Origin: CAXXHQ01 sp963665265
GTDB taxonomy: Bacteria; Planctomycetota; Planctomycetia; Pirellulales; Thermoguttaceae
Assembly (NCBI GenBank): GCA_963665265.2
Contig: CAXXHQ010000001.1
Coordinates: forward strand, 310,001-374,000
Reading direction: 5' to 3'
DNA length: 64,000 nt
In this document: positions 58,101 to 63,518 of the stretch, one piece after another
Layout of the letters: each line of letters begins with the position of its first letter
How positions within the stretch are numbered: position 1 is the stretch's first letter
Translations under genes and position numbers: made by a program
The notes under the pieces: generated by a model
Seen by the model: only the letters and a program-made list of their open reading frames with translations
Told to the model about the DNA's origin: nothing
Databases searched by the model: none

Positions 58101-60082
58101 CCGCGTTGGAAACCGCTTCGCAAACCGCGGACTATTTCGACCTCGTTTCGTCGTATGACGCTAATACAATCGACTTGACGAATCTCGTAAGCGACGTTTC
58201 CGAAGCGGCTCTAATCGCGACTTGCACGTCGGCGGACGGAACCGCAACCTACGCCTATGACGCGAGCGGTCAAGTGACCGGCGCCGGCTATTCGAGCGGT
58301 ACGCTGTCCGACGAATCCTATACCTACGACGCGAACGGCAACCGCACGAGCGGCGGCTACGTGATCGGCGCCGATAACCGAATTCTCTCCGACGGCACGT
58401 ATGCGTACGCTTACGACGCCGAAGGAAATCGCGTCGCCAAGTTCGTTGACGAGGACGCCGACGGACTCCTCGACGCAGGCGACTCCGACGTGACGGCCTA
58501 CGTTTGGGATAATCGCGATCGGCTGACCGAAGTCGTTTCCTACGTCACCTACGGCGGCGCGGCGAGCCAAGACGTCAAATATTTCTATGACGTCAAGAAT
58601 CGCTTAATTCGCGAGGAGCTCGACGCGGACGGCGCCGGCGAAGCGGCGGCGACGGCCAAGGCTTTCGCCTACGACGGCAAGCAAATCGCGTTGCAGTTCG
58701 ACGGCGAGGCCGACGAAACGTTGACCCGCGACGACCTCAGTCATCGCTATCTATGGAACCCGCAGGCGGTCGATCAGATTTTGGCCGACGAGCAATTGAC
58801 CAAGATCGAATCCGGTTATGACGTTACCTCGCCCGGCACGGTGGTTTGGCCGCTTACCGACAATCTCGGCTCGGTCCGCGACTTAGCCGTTCAAGATGCG
58901 GCGACGGGCGTGACTTCAGTCGTCAACCATCGGGTTTACGACGTTTTCGGCAATCTGAAGAGCGAGACGAACCCGGCGACCGGTCTTGCCGCCGCCGTCG
59001 ATAGCGTGTTCGGCTTCACCGGCCGGTTGCACGACGACGCGACCGGACTGCAAAATAACTTGAATCGCTGGTATGACTCCAAGACCGGCTCGTGGACGTC
59101 AAAGGATCCTTCCAGCTTCAACGGCGGCGACGCCAACCTGTATCGCTACGTCGGAAACTCGCCTCTCAATGCAACGGATCCGACCGGTTTGTGGAAGGTT
59201 ACAAAAACGCCTATAAGGGGTGCTCCAGTTCATGAGGATATTTCTGAGCAGGCGGCGATAGCTGCGCGTTTATTATACATTGATGGAGATGGGCAAGTTC
59301 GCAGTACGACCCACGTCGATTACAAATCAAGTTTAAATGTTGGTGGTGGATTATATAATGGAATAATGAGTGGTTCTAAGTGGACCGACATGCCAGACGG
59401 TTATGTAAAGAGTAGCATTTACCTTGTCACAGAACACCAGAGCATGTTTGGGCAAGACTTAAAGGCAACCGCCGATACACATCATGGATCGACTGTTTTT
59501 CGTCATGGGATGACAAATCATCTGGTAGGTGGTGGAGTGTCGATGGAAAGTGCGGAGAAACTAGCTGGAGATATTGCCACTTGGATTTGCGATCAGTATT
59601 ACGCAGCACTAAAAAGCATGTTTTGCAGAGAATACGTGAAGGCAGGACTGGAGATTGGAAAGGCATTACATACAATAGCCGATCTGTATTGCCCGTCGCA
59701 CGTTGAGAGGACGTCCGTAGATGGTACGATAATAAGATTTCAGGACTATGACGCGCAATACGTAGTCCAGCATGAAGCTGATGATTATGTTAACGATTTC
59801 ACACGTCCTTATTATAAAGAGGCTATAAAGAAGTGTAGCGAATTATTAATGATATTTCGTTCGGACATCATCACGGTAGGCGATTGGATAAACGGTGGTG
59901 TAATGGCAGATAAGAAGACAGTGGATAACAATATAAGAAAGTGGTGCACGGACAGAATTCTCCAGATAACATCAAGTACTGAAAATGGCGGAGTAGCTAA
60001 AAGATACTCCTTGCAGCTCCCAGCTACCAACGACGGTTTACTAATAACCCCATCGGGCGGAAGGATGCCGACAGACTATTAG
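43163..60082 (+). CDS. Giant multidomain RHS surface protein with C-terminal toxin-like domain
   Basis: 5,639 residues from the ATG at 43163 (GGAGA eight bases upstream; the GTG at 43148 is less likely). Order: planctomycete export motif LRIESLEERQLLS (about 34-46); Ig-like domain to 150; three 510-residue units, each a PKD domain plus about six delta-60 repeats, to about 1678; two FN3 domains (about 1780-1960); autotransporter-associated beta-strand repeats such as LIKSGTGTLIL (about 1970-2500); three or more Ig-like domains (about 2530-3090); Gly/Ser/Tyr repeats (about 3100-4560); RHS/YD repeats (for example YVYDDSDNLVRYTDANGRV) and the RHS core ending DPTGLW (about 4716-5344); C-terminal domain of about 295 residues. 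RHS shells enclose and deliver toxic C-termini. It is probably secreted or surface-bound and may act in contact-dependent competition; that role is inferred. Confidence 0.9.
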   Translation: MLSFFRMRGNNQDSKKSSKRADRRRLDGLFSRNLRIESLEERQLLSISPTIGSLAVSPTTVSRSAEITLAASNVLAGAGHTIAKVDFYRDVDGNSQFNAQVDQLLGEDLSSVNGWSVTASTTTFSAGTQTYFVQATDSAGLVSNVPTASNTIFPYVSIRGASSVKEGSTYTLNLTSDNPGADPVNYWTVNWGDGAASEQISGAATTATHVYANKGSYAITATATYEDGTYAVGGLCSLDVVYNGGAAVSADACTSMAVQADGKSVVIGFENGNFVLVRYNANGSLDATFGANGKVTTNFGGEDRAYSVAIQADGKIVVAGTCDGDFALARYNANGSLDATFSGDGKVTTDFGGYDVGYSISIQADGKIVVVGTCNGEGAIGFYSFSTSGFILARYNADGSLDTTFSGDGKVSTQINAGTPEYAYASLIQADGKIVVGGTSNGHFALVRYDVNGNIDTTFGSNGVTLTALDSIYGNVITALAVQSDGKIVAGGEYVGDNSNYQFGLARYSADGVLDTTFGVNGKVVANYNLVENLGYGGIPTGTFSSGSPTGDQDWMGYGGSYFSGLAIQADDKIVAVGSINNEDFTVVRYDADGALDTNFGDDGILTADVNDGSYDGARVVKVLADGKILVAGNSNDGTQNGIGLARFNPGDFSKNVSATNVAPYVSISGASSVKEGSTYTLNLIAEDPGTNAVNYWTVNWGDGAASEQISGAATTATHVYANKGSYAITATATDEDGTYAVGGLCSLDVVYNGGAAVSADACTSMAVQADGKSVVIGFENGNFVLVRYNANGSLDATFGANGKVTTNFGGEDRAYSVAIQADGKIVVAGTCDGDFALARYNANGSLDATFSGDGKVTTDFGGYDVGYSISIQADGKIVVVGTCNGEGAIGFYSFSTSGFILARYNADGSLDTTFSGDGKVSTQINAGTPEYAYASLIQADGKIVVGGTSNGHFALVRYDVNGNIDTTFGSNGVTLTALDSIYGNVITALAVQSDGKIVAGGEYVGDNSNYQFGLARYSADGVLDTTFGVNGKVVANYNLVENLGYGGIPTGTFSSGSPTGDQDWMGYGGSYFSGLAIQADDKIVAVGSINNEDFTVVRYDADGALDTNFGDDGILTADVNDGSYDGARVVKVLADGKILVAGNSNDGTQNGIGLARFNPGDFSKNVSATNVAPYVSISGASSVKEGSTYTLNLIAEDPGTNAVNYWTVNWGDGAASEQISGAATTATHVYANKGSYAITATATDEDGTYAVGGLCSLDVVYNGGAAVSADACTSMAVQADGKSVVIGFENGNFVLVRYNANGSLDATFGANGKVTTNFGGEDRAYSVAIQADGKIVVAGTCDGDFALARYNANGSLDATFSGDGKVTTDFGGYDVGYSISIQADGKIVVVGTCNGEGAIGFYSFSTSGFILARYNADGSLDTTFSGDGKVSTQINAGTPEYAYASLIQADGKIVVGGTSNGHFALVRYDVNGNIDTTFGSNGVTLTALDSIYGNVITALAVQSDGKIVAGGEYVGDNSNYQFGLARYSADGVLDTTFGVNGKVVANYNLVENLGYGGIPTGTFSSGSPTGDQDWMGYGGSYFSGLAIQADDKIVAVGSINNEDFTVVRYDADGALDTNFGDDGILTADVNDGSYDGARVVKVLADGKILVAGNSNDGTQNGIGLARFNPGDFSKNVSVEASISTIQAQAFSYSSESNLYSLNYSVTGSVSASIVVNVYRSANGASTGEILDSYVISASSLLSVGSHSVTFAPAANIDAVDGALIATISNGQTNSQATTNVVAQPTSLAVTATSTSVIHLAWTDNSYGESGFEIQRSLNGVDWTPLISRPANTLSYDDQNLTEGTKYYYRVRATSATENSAYCASRFATTYLNAPTDLSVSSISVNQVSLQWNYNSTQSTSYVIEQLASNGDWFAIGTSTSSSATISPNSPFDLTKTNKFRVYAVVGDLTSPPSNVATVKAALCIRHWTGSAGSNLWSVAENWSNGVPQAGDVIEFDNACVTYNDLSAGTVFDSIKITANNVKLEGNEITLNSGISLSAENAQSEISLNVTIANSAAFEAAKNSGLLMSGGIVANASSLTKSGDGLLTLANGLSGHTVQIDAGTLKIGAASVLTSLSLSNGGILDLNGFQLVVSKITASSGSVIENSDSDVASIEVYVNQNTTNVFAGSIKVGQGYGEVALTKSGGGTLVLSGKNESAVATTVAGGTLQVGNEFGNGSIVGNIVNNATLKFQTTLSQTYDGVISGSGSLIKSGTGTLILTAVHSFTGETTISQGTLQIGDGLTTGSVLGAIVNNGVLTLFPAGDISFANAVSGTGSLKYLGTGTITFNSANTYTYTGYTEISSGSMNLVGTISNPSNTSATGDVLVRNAELVGNGSTSHGVTIDRGGVLNPIENGSPTTISVGDLVLNAGAVLKTTVNRTGAPYGPFGQVVVTGRVTIYDAELTLLGDDGDGSQLAIVIIQNDGTDSVQGRFGQKIRTASGEETTQEIAEGSAVNVNYVISYCYNAETGKFFSGNDVALIKKDDYYAALTFTTPASVSYYGGVTAYLSVGASSRLDASDLIYTWEVVSKPAGAADPQFSVNASSSSYNSTVSLFAAGEYKFRVSVTSSTEFCLQSEEVTLNVEQVASSISVDPQLTIVPSGGTQQFSAIAYDQFGDELAVQPTFTWSANEGTVTQDGLWTAPSRESNSSGIQVTATCYDENGSRQCDGAGTVYVTNSRPEIDQAAKAEISADGRSATLSVLGKDDAGEGLLTYSWTAVALTPGASTPSFSNYNDNLNKSITASFSSIGTYRFIVTIKDAGGLATMTDVVVTVSQVLSGIQIQTISGHLVPGESYQLSAVGLDQFNNKMDVVPACQWSSETSDYFTLSADGVVTVADKALDYPKPFTFTAVTNSGLTDSANFEIGDDDPTVSISAVATMNDGNMSAKLSVLGDDDSGESNLTYHWCYLSKPYGVDANPSFEVNDTNSAKNTVVHFFGVGEYLLRAIITDKYGYYITSDVTVNVEQTFTTITFSNAPNSVAANGSVSLALLYADQFGNTMTASDLSDSAVTWRATAGSISADGTYYAPNASMPVTITAEKDGVSVSKSINVVVASPTTSARTGDSWMESYWEAMLGSSGTSGTGLQHYRQITGQSVVTVNGGSYSVTPNSVAAPGAFVLTTKGNYSSNTGTVTTTLDYVCTVGDSSYSVRETDASSLTITATLNADNSWTYLETYTLTYGIAMLSGTSLPHAAGSYTYTFSAYGSASTSYYTCTVVASMEAAGSYVVDGVTGDWTQTVSNSDTISYTSAGVSRSGSGSTTANSVLGGETYSPSNSYQYAIYYALSSGTWTASGSASNVKALSQTSNSTGDDTTDGITQSWTKFDASSYRYQSNYSYAGTATTGAWTMTSGGGSSSGSGSGSSEYFGGGSYSYSASGGTISGGYSKSGNNASVYSYQATATWSSASGWSQSGSKTVANSGEQYYSYSGAGMYADSSTDDDQSYSVSGVQSENGSDHEIYSETDSYALASDGTWAFVNSVSWTAGNGYGYSAYSGAGQYAYSDSSQSMSGTFSENGYDRRVYNYDGRTSSAVETISGEDSYSYSGSGSYTSLKVSLLDEHDVIQSFSGALSESGSTWESFNENNYYSQSNGNWILQSGVGVSSGSGSSHSSYSGSGSYVHYDYAFYNSTDNDYDVMRGDFAESGSEDSSYNYNLNGTAAGGVWSYSGSQTNTSGGQALFSAHASGKVDSSWNNYSATGTRSEDCNADGSYSYSLYYKANAANGDWESSGGTGFSAGGGYRYQTLSASGDYSASGNYYNSKIAGKFSFGSGSGYSYSYDTDSSYSDGEWTTSGSGTESLYGSSRSDYSGSGSYTRSNWRGDGTTTGTLAESGHAGETYSYVKNYDIESDGSWRETNGTGGSSGSGFTYSQYSGEGDYSSTVYGSSCEGAVTENGWEGSSYSFKTEAKFNNGYWKESGSKTASGSGHSWRDFDGTGAFSNSQLGSGFDLNGTVDENGWDETNFISKKEYALDLNGDWQAASGSATASGSGLMHASYSASGAFSSMSVYYGEAQGNASASGFDDSSYNYSENYSLNITTDTWCGASGSGGTSGSGETHWSYVGSGSMTVNRYDIPVNGYQNYYWNGLSVPSNFTASGKDDSSYEYETTATCYRGNWSQSGSRAATASGSSSGSYSGTKSYTVAGWSGITGTMSASGDSSDSYYYTVGSKLRANGEWKDLTGSGSASGTGNDHWSYAESGNYSWSTSPYYYYGYYAGNSYTVSGSASASGHGDAHREYSTSSNLKVVDYWSHWITSGSATTTEEGGMNYSYSGSGSGAWSSHDEDSGDHYEWSRDDAADSAYSEKGSGDFTYYQRTVWTNKNDNWSVQSQVLSSSGSTHASTHFSAHASGSNYSYTEGYYGESEYNSDYRMSASSDLYYDGSFSEHVTRSRNSKGQLVTSGTSQESRHYSGSSDYDWADNNFGNSDSYYWYDSVESNNHSKFHENSDYDCIDTFVTTYDSDGNAVYSSTYDDYYHWGYSSSSWGSATYTYSNGEKDHTSYSNSYGDSWTSDGGYGWYWWGGYYYGYYSYYGRPSGSNPYGADVLTTCPNGLQNPAETNGSLHNGYFGGLGFSSATGVKSIVASEAGKALPLIPHGTGYYYYNFTACAPWLASYSVTTSSFAWLAPTTAANMTVNGGYVPWMARFDISTPRANKVPNLNNSVLKGNSDSAATAATAAAKSAAPGSSYSFGNGILASFDDAGNLIGLTDPTANETTWNYDDSNRVTSVSDELGNSKLYVYDDSDNLVRYTDANGRVTTYAFDAAGRVVSEVWYENATDADAELNAINSFSYVYDSQGRVLSESDNYSSIAYVYDPQGRKISVTQSSEGDPTVVFTYTYDDDNENPTSVAAMIDGVMDYVNYYAYDSNGKLTQIIQDCGDESNSIANKEVNISYDSAGNVVSIDRYELGSYVASSYYTYDSLGRLTGLTHRQGDTVLAYYAWTYASDDATAALETASQTADYFDLVSSYDANTIDLTNLVSDVSEAALIATCTSADGTATYAYDASGQVTGAGYSSGTLSDESYTYDANGNRTSGGYVIGADNRILSDGTYAYAYDAEGNRVAKFVDEDADGLLDAGDSDVTAYVWDNRDRLTEVVSYVTYGGAASQDVKYFYDVKNRLIREELDADGAGEAAATAKAFAYDGKQIALQFDGEADETLTRDDLSHRYLWNPQAVDQILADEQLTKIESGYDVTSPGTVVWPLTDNLGSVRDLAVQDAATGVTSVVNHRVYDVFGNLKSETNPATGLAAAVDSVFGFTGRLHDDATGLQNNLNRWYDSKTGSWTSKDPSSFNGGDANLYRYVGNSPLNATDPTGLWKVTKTPIRGAPVHEDISEQAAIAARLLYIDGDGQVRSTTHVDYKSSLNVGGGLYNGIMSGSKWTDMPDGYVKSSIYLVTEHQSMFGQDLKATADTHHGSTVFRHGMTNHLVGGGVSMESAEKLAGDIATWICDQYYAALKSMFCREYVKAGLEIGKALHTIADLYCPSHVERTSVDGTIIRFQDYDAQYVVQHEADDYVNDFTRPYYKEAIKKCSELLMIFRSDIITVGDWINGGVMADKKTVDNNIRKWCTDRILQITSSTENGGVAKRYSLQLPATNDGLLITPSGGRMPTDY
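43621..48197 (+). repeat. Three tandem 1,530-bp units inside the giant gene
   Basis: Units start at 43621, 45151 and 46681, exactly 1,530 bases (510 codons) apart; the third ends at 48197 where sequence diverges. Units 2 and 3 show no difference that I could find, and unit 1 differs from them only near its first 250 bases (for example SDNPGADP against AEDPGTNA, and ATYEDG against ATDEDG). Each encodes a PKD domain (NYWTVNWGDGAASE) then about six delta-60 beta-propeller repeats (QADGKIVVAGT ... LDATFSGDGKVTT). The lack of silent changes points to very recent duplication, gene conversion, or an assembly issue. Confidence 0.95.
52440..56850 (+). repeat. Gly/Ser/Tyr-rich repeat region, about 16 units of about 65 residues
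   Basis: From about residue 3100 to 4560 of the giant protein, a degenerate unit recurs: W-x2-SG, SGSG, YSGSGSY, ESG, SYxY, DGxW (examples WILQSGVGVSSGSG and WTTSGSGTESLYGSSRSDYS). Between 53.3 and 56.2 kb the spacing averages about 195 bases. Unlike the 1,530-bp units, these copies have diverged strongly at the DNA level. I do not recognise a described family. The composition suggests an extended beta-rich or amyloid-like stalk. Confidence 0.75.
59194..60079 (+). other. RHS C-terminal toxin-like domain (zinc phospholipase C-like motif)
   Basis: About 295 residues after DPTGLW. PVHEDISEQAAIAARL near the start fits the H-x2-I-x3-A opening of zinc-dependent phospholipase C/S1-P1 nuclease-like proteins; HHGSTVFRHGMTNH adds histidines; GKALHTIADLYCPSHVER gives H-x3-D-x5-H, the same spacing as H-x3-D-x5-H in clostridial alpha-toxin; QHEADDY follows. 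DNA here is visibly more AT-rich than the RHS part. A metal-dependent lipase or nuclease toxin is a reasonable inference, not proven. Confidence 0.6.
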
Positions 60083-60251
60083 GATCTAATCGCTGGTAAT
60101 TGAGACATTGCTTATCAGATAGTTTATATTGATACTATAAATATAGTACTTGTAGTGTTATCGAACGATTCGGATTAGGAATATCCTGTTTTGATGCGTA
60201 TATTGTCAAATACGAACTGTTGTTTAATATTTTTATTCTAGGCAGTAGCTA

Positions 60252-61223
60252 TTGAATTATTATTCTATTTCTAGAACTTTGTTCATGTTTGCAGGCAGCT
60301 TACTCGTTTTGTCATCTGTCGGATGTGGCACAAACGATGGGGATGCCGCCTCATATATTCGCTCAATCGGAGGGACCATTCAGCCTGACGCCGTGTATGG
60401 ATACAGGATAGATTTGGCTGGGTGCGACGTCTCTGGCGACAAGTTGAAAAGACTGCAAGAGATATTTCCAATACGCCACCTTTGCCTTGCTAATACCGGA
60501 AAATCCCTAACGGATCACGAACTGCAGTATCTATCAGAGATCATAGGGATAAGATATCTTGACCTCTCCGGCACCAACATCGACGACATGGGACTAAAGC
60601 ATTTAAGCAATTTAAAAACACTTCAGAGTCTCCGCCTTTGCAGGACAAACATCACTAATGCCGGATTATTCCACATCACGTCTTTATCGCGGCTTGAAGA
60701 GCTTGATATTTCTGCGACTGGCGTCACGGACGATGGCCTTGTTTTCTTAGAAAGACTTTTGAAAATTAAAACACTAATGCTTCTTGAATCGCCTGTTTCG
60801 GACAAGGGATTGGGTAATATTGGAAAACTGCCTGACCTAACGACATTAGATTTATACAAGACAAAAATATCAGGCGACGGATTGCAGTATCTTTGTCATT
60901 TGCGGAATCTCTCTTACCTTGATCTCTCGTATACTATGATTAATGACGAGGCTTTAAGTCGTCTTGAAAATTTTGTTGACGGCGTGAGCCTAGACTTAAA
61001 GCTAACTGGCACGGACGTGGCTGGAACTGGCCTGAAAAGTCTTCGATTAATCGAACGACTTAGAAGTCTTGATCTGCGTTATACTAAAGTCAATGACTCT
61101 GCCATTGAGTTTCTGAAAGATATAACGCAACTACGCAATATAAATCTGCAAGGCACAAGTGTTTCCGACGCCGCAGTGGAGGATCTTCGGCGTGCGTTGC
61201 CGAACTGCGAAATTGTGAGATGA
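60252..61223 (+). CDS. Leucine-rich-repeat lipoprotein, candidate immunity partner
   Basis: 323 residues. From the TTG at 60252 a lipoprotein signal is complete: positive Arg8, hydrophobic run and lipobox LSSVGC near residue 25; the ATG at 60285 would lack the positive n-region. Residues about 65-320 hold about ten LRRs of 23-24 residues, such as LRYLDLSGTNIDDMGLKHL-type units and a closing ALPNCEIVR. It is AT-rich like the toxin-like end of the RHS gene, 169 bases upstream. LRR lipoproteins are common in planctomycetes; an immunity role is suggested by position and composition alone. Confidence 0.75.
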   Translation: MNYYSISRTLFMFAGSLLVLSSVGCGTNDGDAASYIRSIGGTIQPDAVYGYRIDLAGCDVSGDKLKRLQEIFPIRHLCLANTGKSLTDHELQYLSEIIGIRYLDLSGTNIDDMGLKHLSNLKTLQSLRLCRTNITNAGLFHITSLSRLEELDISATGVTDDGLVFLERLLKIKTLMLLESPVSDKGLGNIGKLPDLTTLDLYKTKISGDGLQYLCHLRNLSYLDLSYTMINDEALSRLENFVDGVSLDLKLTGTDVAGTGLKSLRLIERLRSLDLRYTKVNDSAIEFLKDITQLRNINLQGTSVSDAAVEDLRRALPNCEIVR

Positions 61224-61372
61224 TTCCTCCTTCAATGAATGGGTGTCTTTAGTTTATATCCAATCGGTCAAATTCTTCGGGCGTCGCTCGTCATAACCGC
61301 TTTACCGTGTTATAATGCCGTTTCGTTTTTTTCTTAAATTGCATTCGCACCTTTTGACGTAGCAGGCTTTTT

Positions 61373-63370
61373 ATGACGCGACGAATTATATTGGGGTTGG
61401 GCGCCGGGCAGTGCGGCCTGCAACTCTTGGCGAAAACGCTTAACTCGCAACGCGATACGGCCGTCTCTTTCGAGCAATGGCCGTTGCTCCCTTGGCGTCG
61501 TGAGCCCGATGCGCCGGGAATCCGCGACCGGCTCGCTCGAATTCTCGCCACCCGCAAACCGCGGGTCGTCGGCGACGTCGCGTCGTTTTACCTCCCCTAC
61601 GTCGAAGAGGCCGTCGATTTCGACTCCTCGATCCGCATGATTTGCCTCAAACGCCCGCAAGACGAAATCGTCGCGGGGTATTGCTCCGCGCTCGATAAAA
61701 ATCCGCGGTGCGCCGTGAATCACTGGGCCGAAGAGCCCGGGCCCGGTTGGCAGCACGACCCGTTCTGGTCTCGCATCTTCCCTCAGTACGACACGCAAGA
61801 TCGCGTCGAGGGCGCTCGACGTTATTGGGACGAGTATTATTCACTCGCCGACGAGTTGGCGAATCGTTTTCCCGATCAATTCCGCGTGTACGACACCGAC
61901 GTGTTGACCGCCGAGGCCGGCGTGCGGGAGGTTTTGGGATTCGCCGGCTTTTCCGCCGAGGAGCAAGTCGTCATCACCGGCATGCGTAATTTCTCGGGGC
62001 CGCCGGTCGTGCCCGCCGTGAACGTTCCTGCGCGTCCCCCGTTGCATCCGATGGACCCTCGCAAGTGCGTGATTCTCGTCCCGTTTGCGGGATTTATTCA
62101 TCCCGCTTGCGACGAAGCGTTGAAGGAGCTGGAGCGTCGCGGGTATGAGGTCCGCCGAGTCGGCGGCTACGCCGCCATCGATCAAGGCCGCAATCAAATG
62201 GCCACCGACGCTCTTTTGGAAGGATACGACGAAACCATCTGGATCGATTCCGACGTCGGTTTTCATCCGAACGCGATCGATCAACTGCGTTCGCACGGTT
62301 TGCCGATCGTCGCCGGCGTCTATCCGCAAAAAAATAAATTGGCGTTGGCCTGCCATGTGATGCCGGGCGCTCCTTCGATGACCTTCGGCAAGCATGGCGG
62401 TCTGACGGAACTGCTCTACGCCGGAACCGGTTTTTTGCTGATTCGACGCGAAGCGTATTTAACGATTCAGCGAAAGCTCAAGTTGCCCACGTGCAACGAG
62501 CGTTTTGGCCATGCCATGATCCCTTTCTTTCAACCGATGATTCGTAAGATCGAGGAAGGATATTGGTATTTGGCCGAAGATTACGCTTTCTGCCAACGCG
62601 CGCGGGATTGCGGATTCCGCATTATGGCCGATACGAGCATTCGGCTCTGGCATATCGGATATGCGCAATTCGGTTGGGAGGACGCGGGAATCGAGCGATC
62701 AAGATTCCAATCCTTCACTCTGAACTTCGGCGAAAAACCCGCTTCAACGCTACAGGGCGCCTCGGTCGAATCGCAGCCGGCATTGGATAATTTCATACGA
62801 GAGCATGCTTGGCCGGAGCAAAAGCCGTTGGCGGCTCCGTTTCCTGAGCGGAACTGGTTATTTCCAGGCACGCGAGAATTGCTTTCGCGTTCAATTACTC
62901 CTGCTTCGCGTTTGATCGTCGAAGTCGGATCTTGGACCGGACGTTCCACGCGTTTTTTGGCGTCTGCCGCTCCTGCGGCGACAATTATCGCCGTTGATCA
63001 TTGGAACGGCAGCGAAGAGCATCGCAACGATCCGGAATTGGCGGAATGTCTGCCCCGTCTCTACGAAACGTTTCTCGCCGAATGCTGGGAGCAACGTTCT
63101 CGGATTATTCCGGTTCGCGCTGATTCACGGGTCGGCATGCAGCAGATCGCGGAGGCCGGCTTACAACCGGACCTTATATACCTCGACGCCGATCATCGCT
63201 TTGAAAGCGTCCGCGACGATCTGATCGCAGCCCTCGATCTATTTCCTCACGCGGCCATCGTCGGCGACGACTGGGACTGGGAAGGCGTACGCCAAGCCGT
63301 TAATTTCGTCGCACAAGACCGAGGCCTTCGATTTGAAACTGCCCAAACCGGCTGGAAAATCATGCGCTGA
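61373..63370 (+). CDS. Fusion: sulfotransferase-like, glycosyltransferase-like and SAM methyltransferase domains
   Basis: 665 residues. Part 1 (1-210) starts LGLGAGQCGLQLLAKTL, a PAPS-type P-loop-like motif of sulfotransferases, with the FEQWPLLPWRR and VYDTDVLTAEAG blocks. Part 2 (about 230-450) has ETIWIDSDVGFHPNAIDQL with a DxD-like metal site, GVYPQKNKLALACHVMPG and DYAFCQRARDCGFRI, a GT-A-like glycosyltransferase. Part 3 (about 500-665) has LIVEVGSWTGRSTRFLAS, a Methyltransf_24 SAM site, with LIYLDADHRFESVRDDL. It has no signal peptide, so likely acts in the cytoplasm on a glycan or glycoprotein precursor. A TATAAT at 61311 is a weak promoter candidate. Confidence 0.82.
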   Translation: MTRRIILGLGAGQCGLQLLAKTLNSQRDTAVSFEQWPLLPWRREPDAPGIRDRLARILATRKPRVVGDVASFYLPYVEEAVDFDSSIRMICLKRPQDEIVAGYCSALDKNPRCAVNHWAEEPGPGWQHDPFWSRIFPQYDTQDRVEGARRYWDEYYSLADELANRFPDQFRVYDTDVLTAEAGVREVLGFAGFSAEEQVVITGMRNFSGPPVVPAVNVPARPPLHPMDPRKCVILVPFAGFIHPACDEALKELERRGYEVRRVGGYAAIDQGRNQMATDALLEGYDETIWIDSDVGFHPNAIDQLRSHGLPIVAGVYPQKNKLALACHVMPGAPSMTFGKHGGLTELLYAGTGFLLIRREAYLTIQRKLKLPTCNERFGHAMIPFFQPMIRKIEEGYWYLAEDYAFCQRARDCGFRIMADTSIRLWHIGYAQFGWEDAGIERSRFQSFTLNFGEKPASTLQGASVESQPALDNFIREHAWPEQKPLAAPFPERNWLFPGTRELLSRSITPASRLIVEVGSWTGRSTRFLASAAPAATIIAVDHWNGSEEHRNDPELAECLPRLYETFLAECWEQRSRIIPVRADSRVGMQQIAEAGLQPDLIYLDADHRFESVRDDLIAALDLFPHAAIVGDDWDWEGVRQAVNFVAQDRGLRFETAQTGWKIMR

Positions 63371-63518
63371 CGTCTCCGCGTCTTCAGTTTATCGCTTGAC
63401 GTTTTCCTCAAAACTTGGTCCGAACGAAAGGTGAGATTATTTGTCTCTTTCCTAAAGAAGGGGTAACGTCTGCATTTATGCGCAGATTGAAGGGCAGCCC
63501 TTGGCTTGGTAGGAATGA

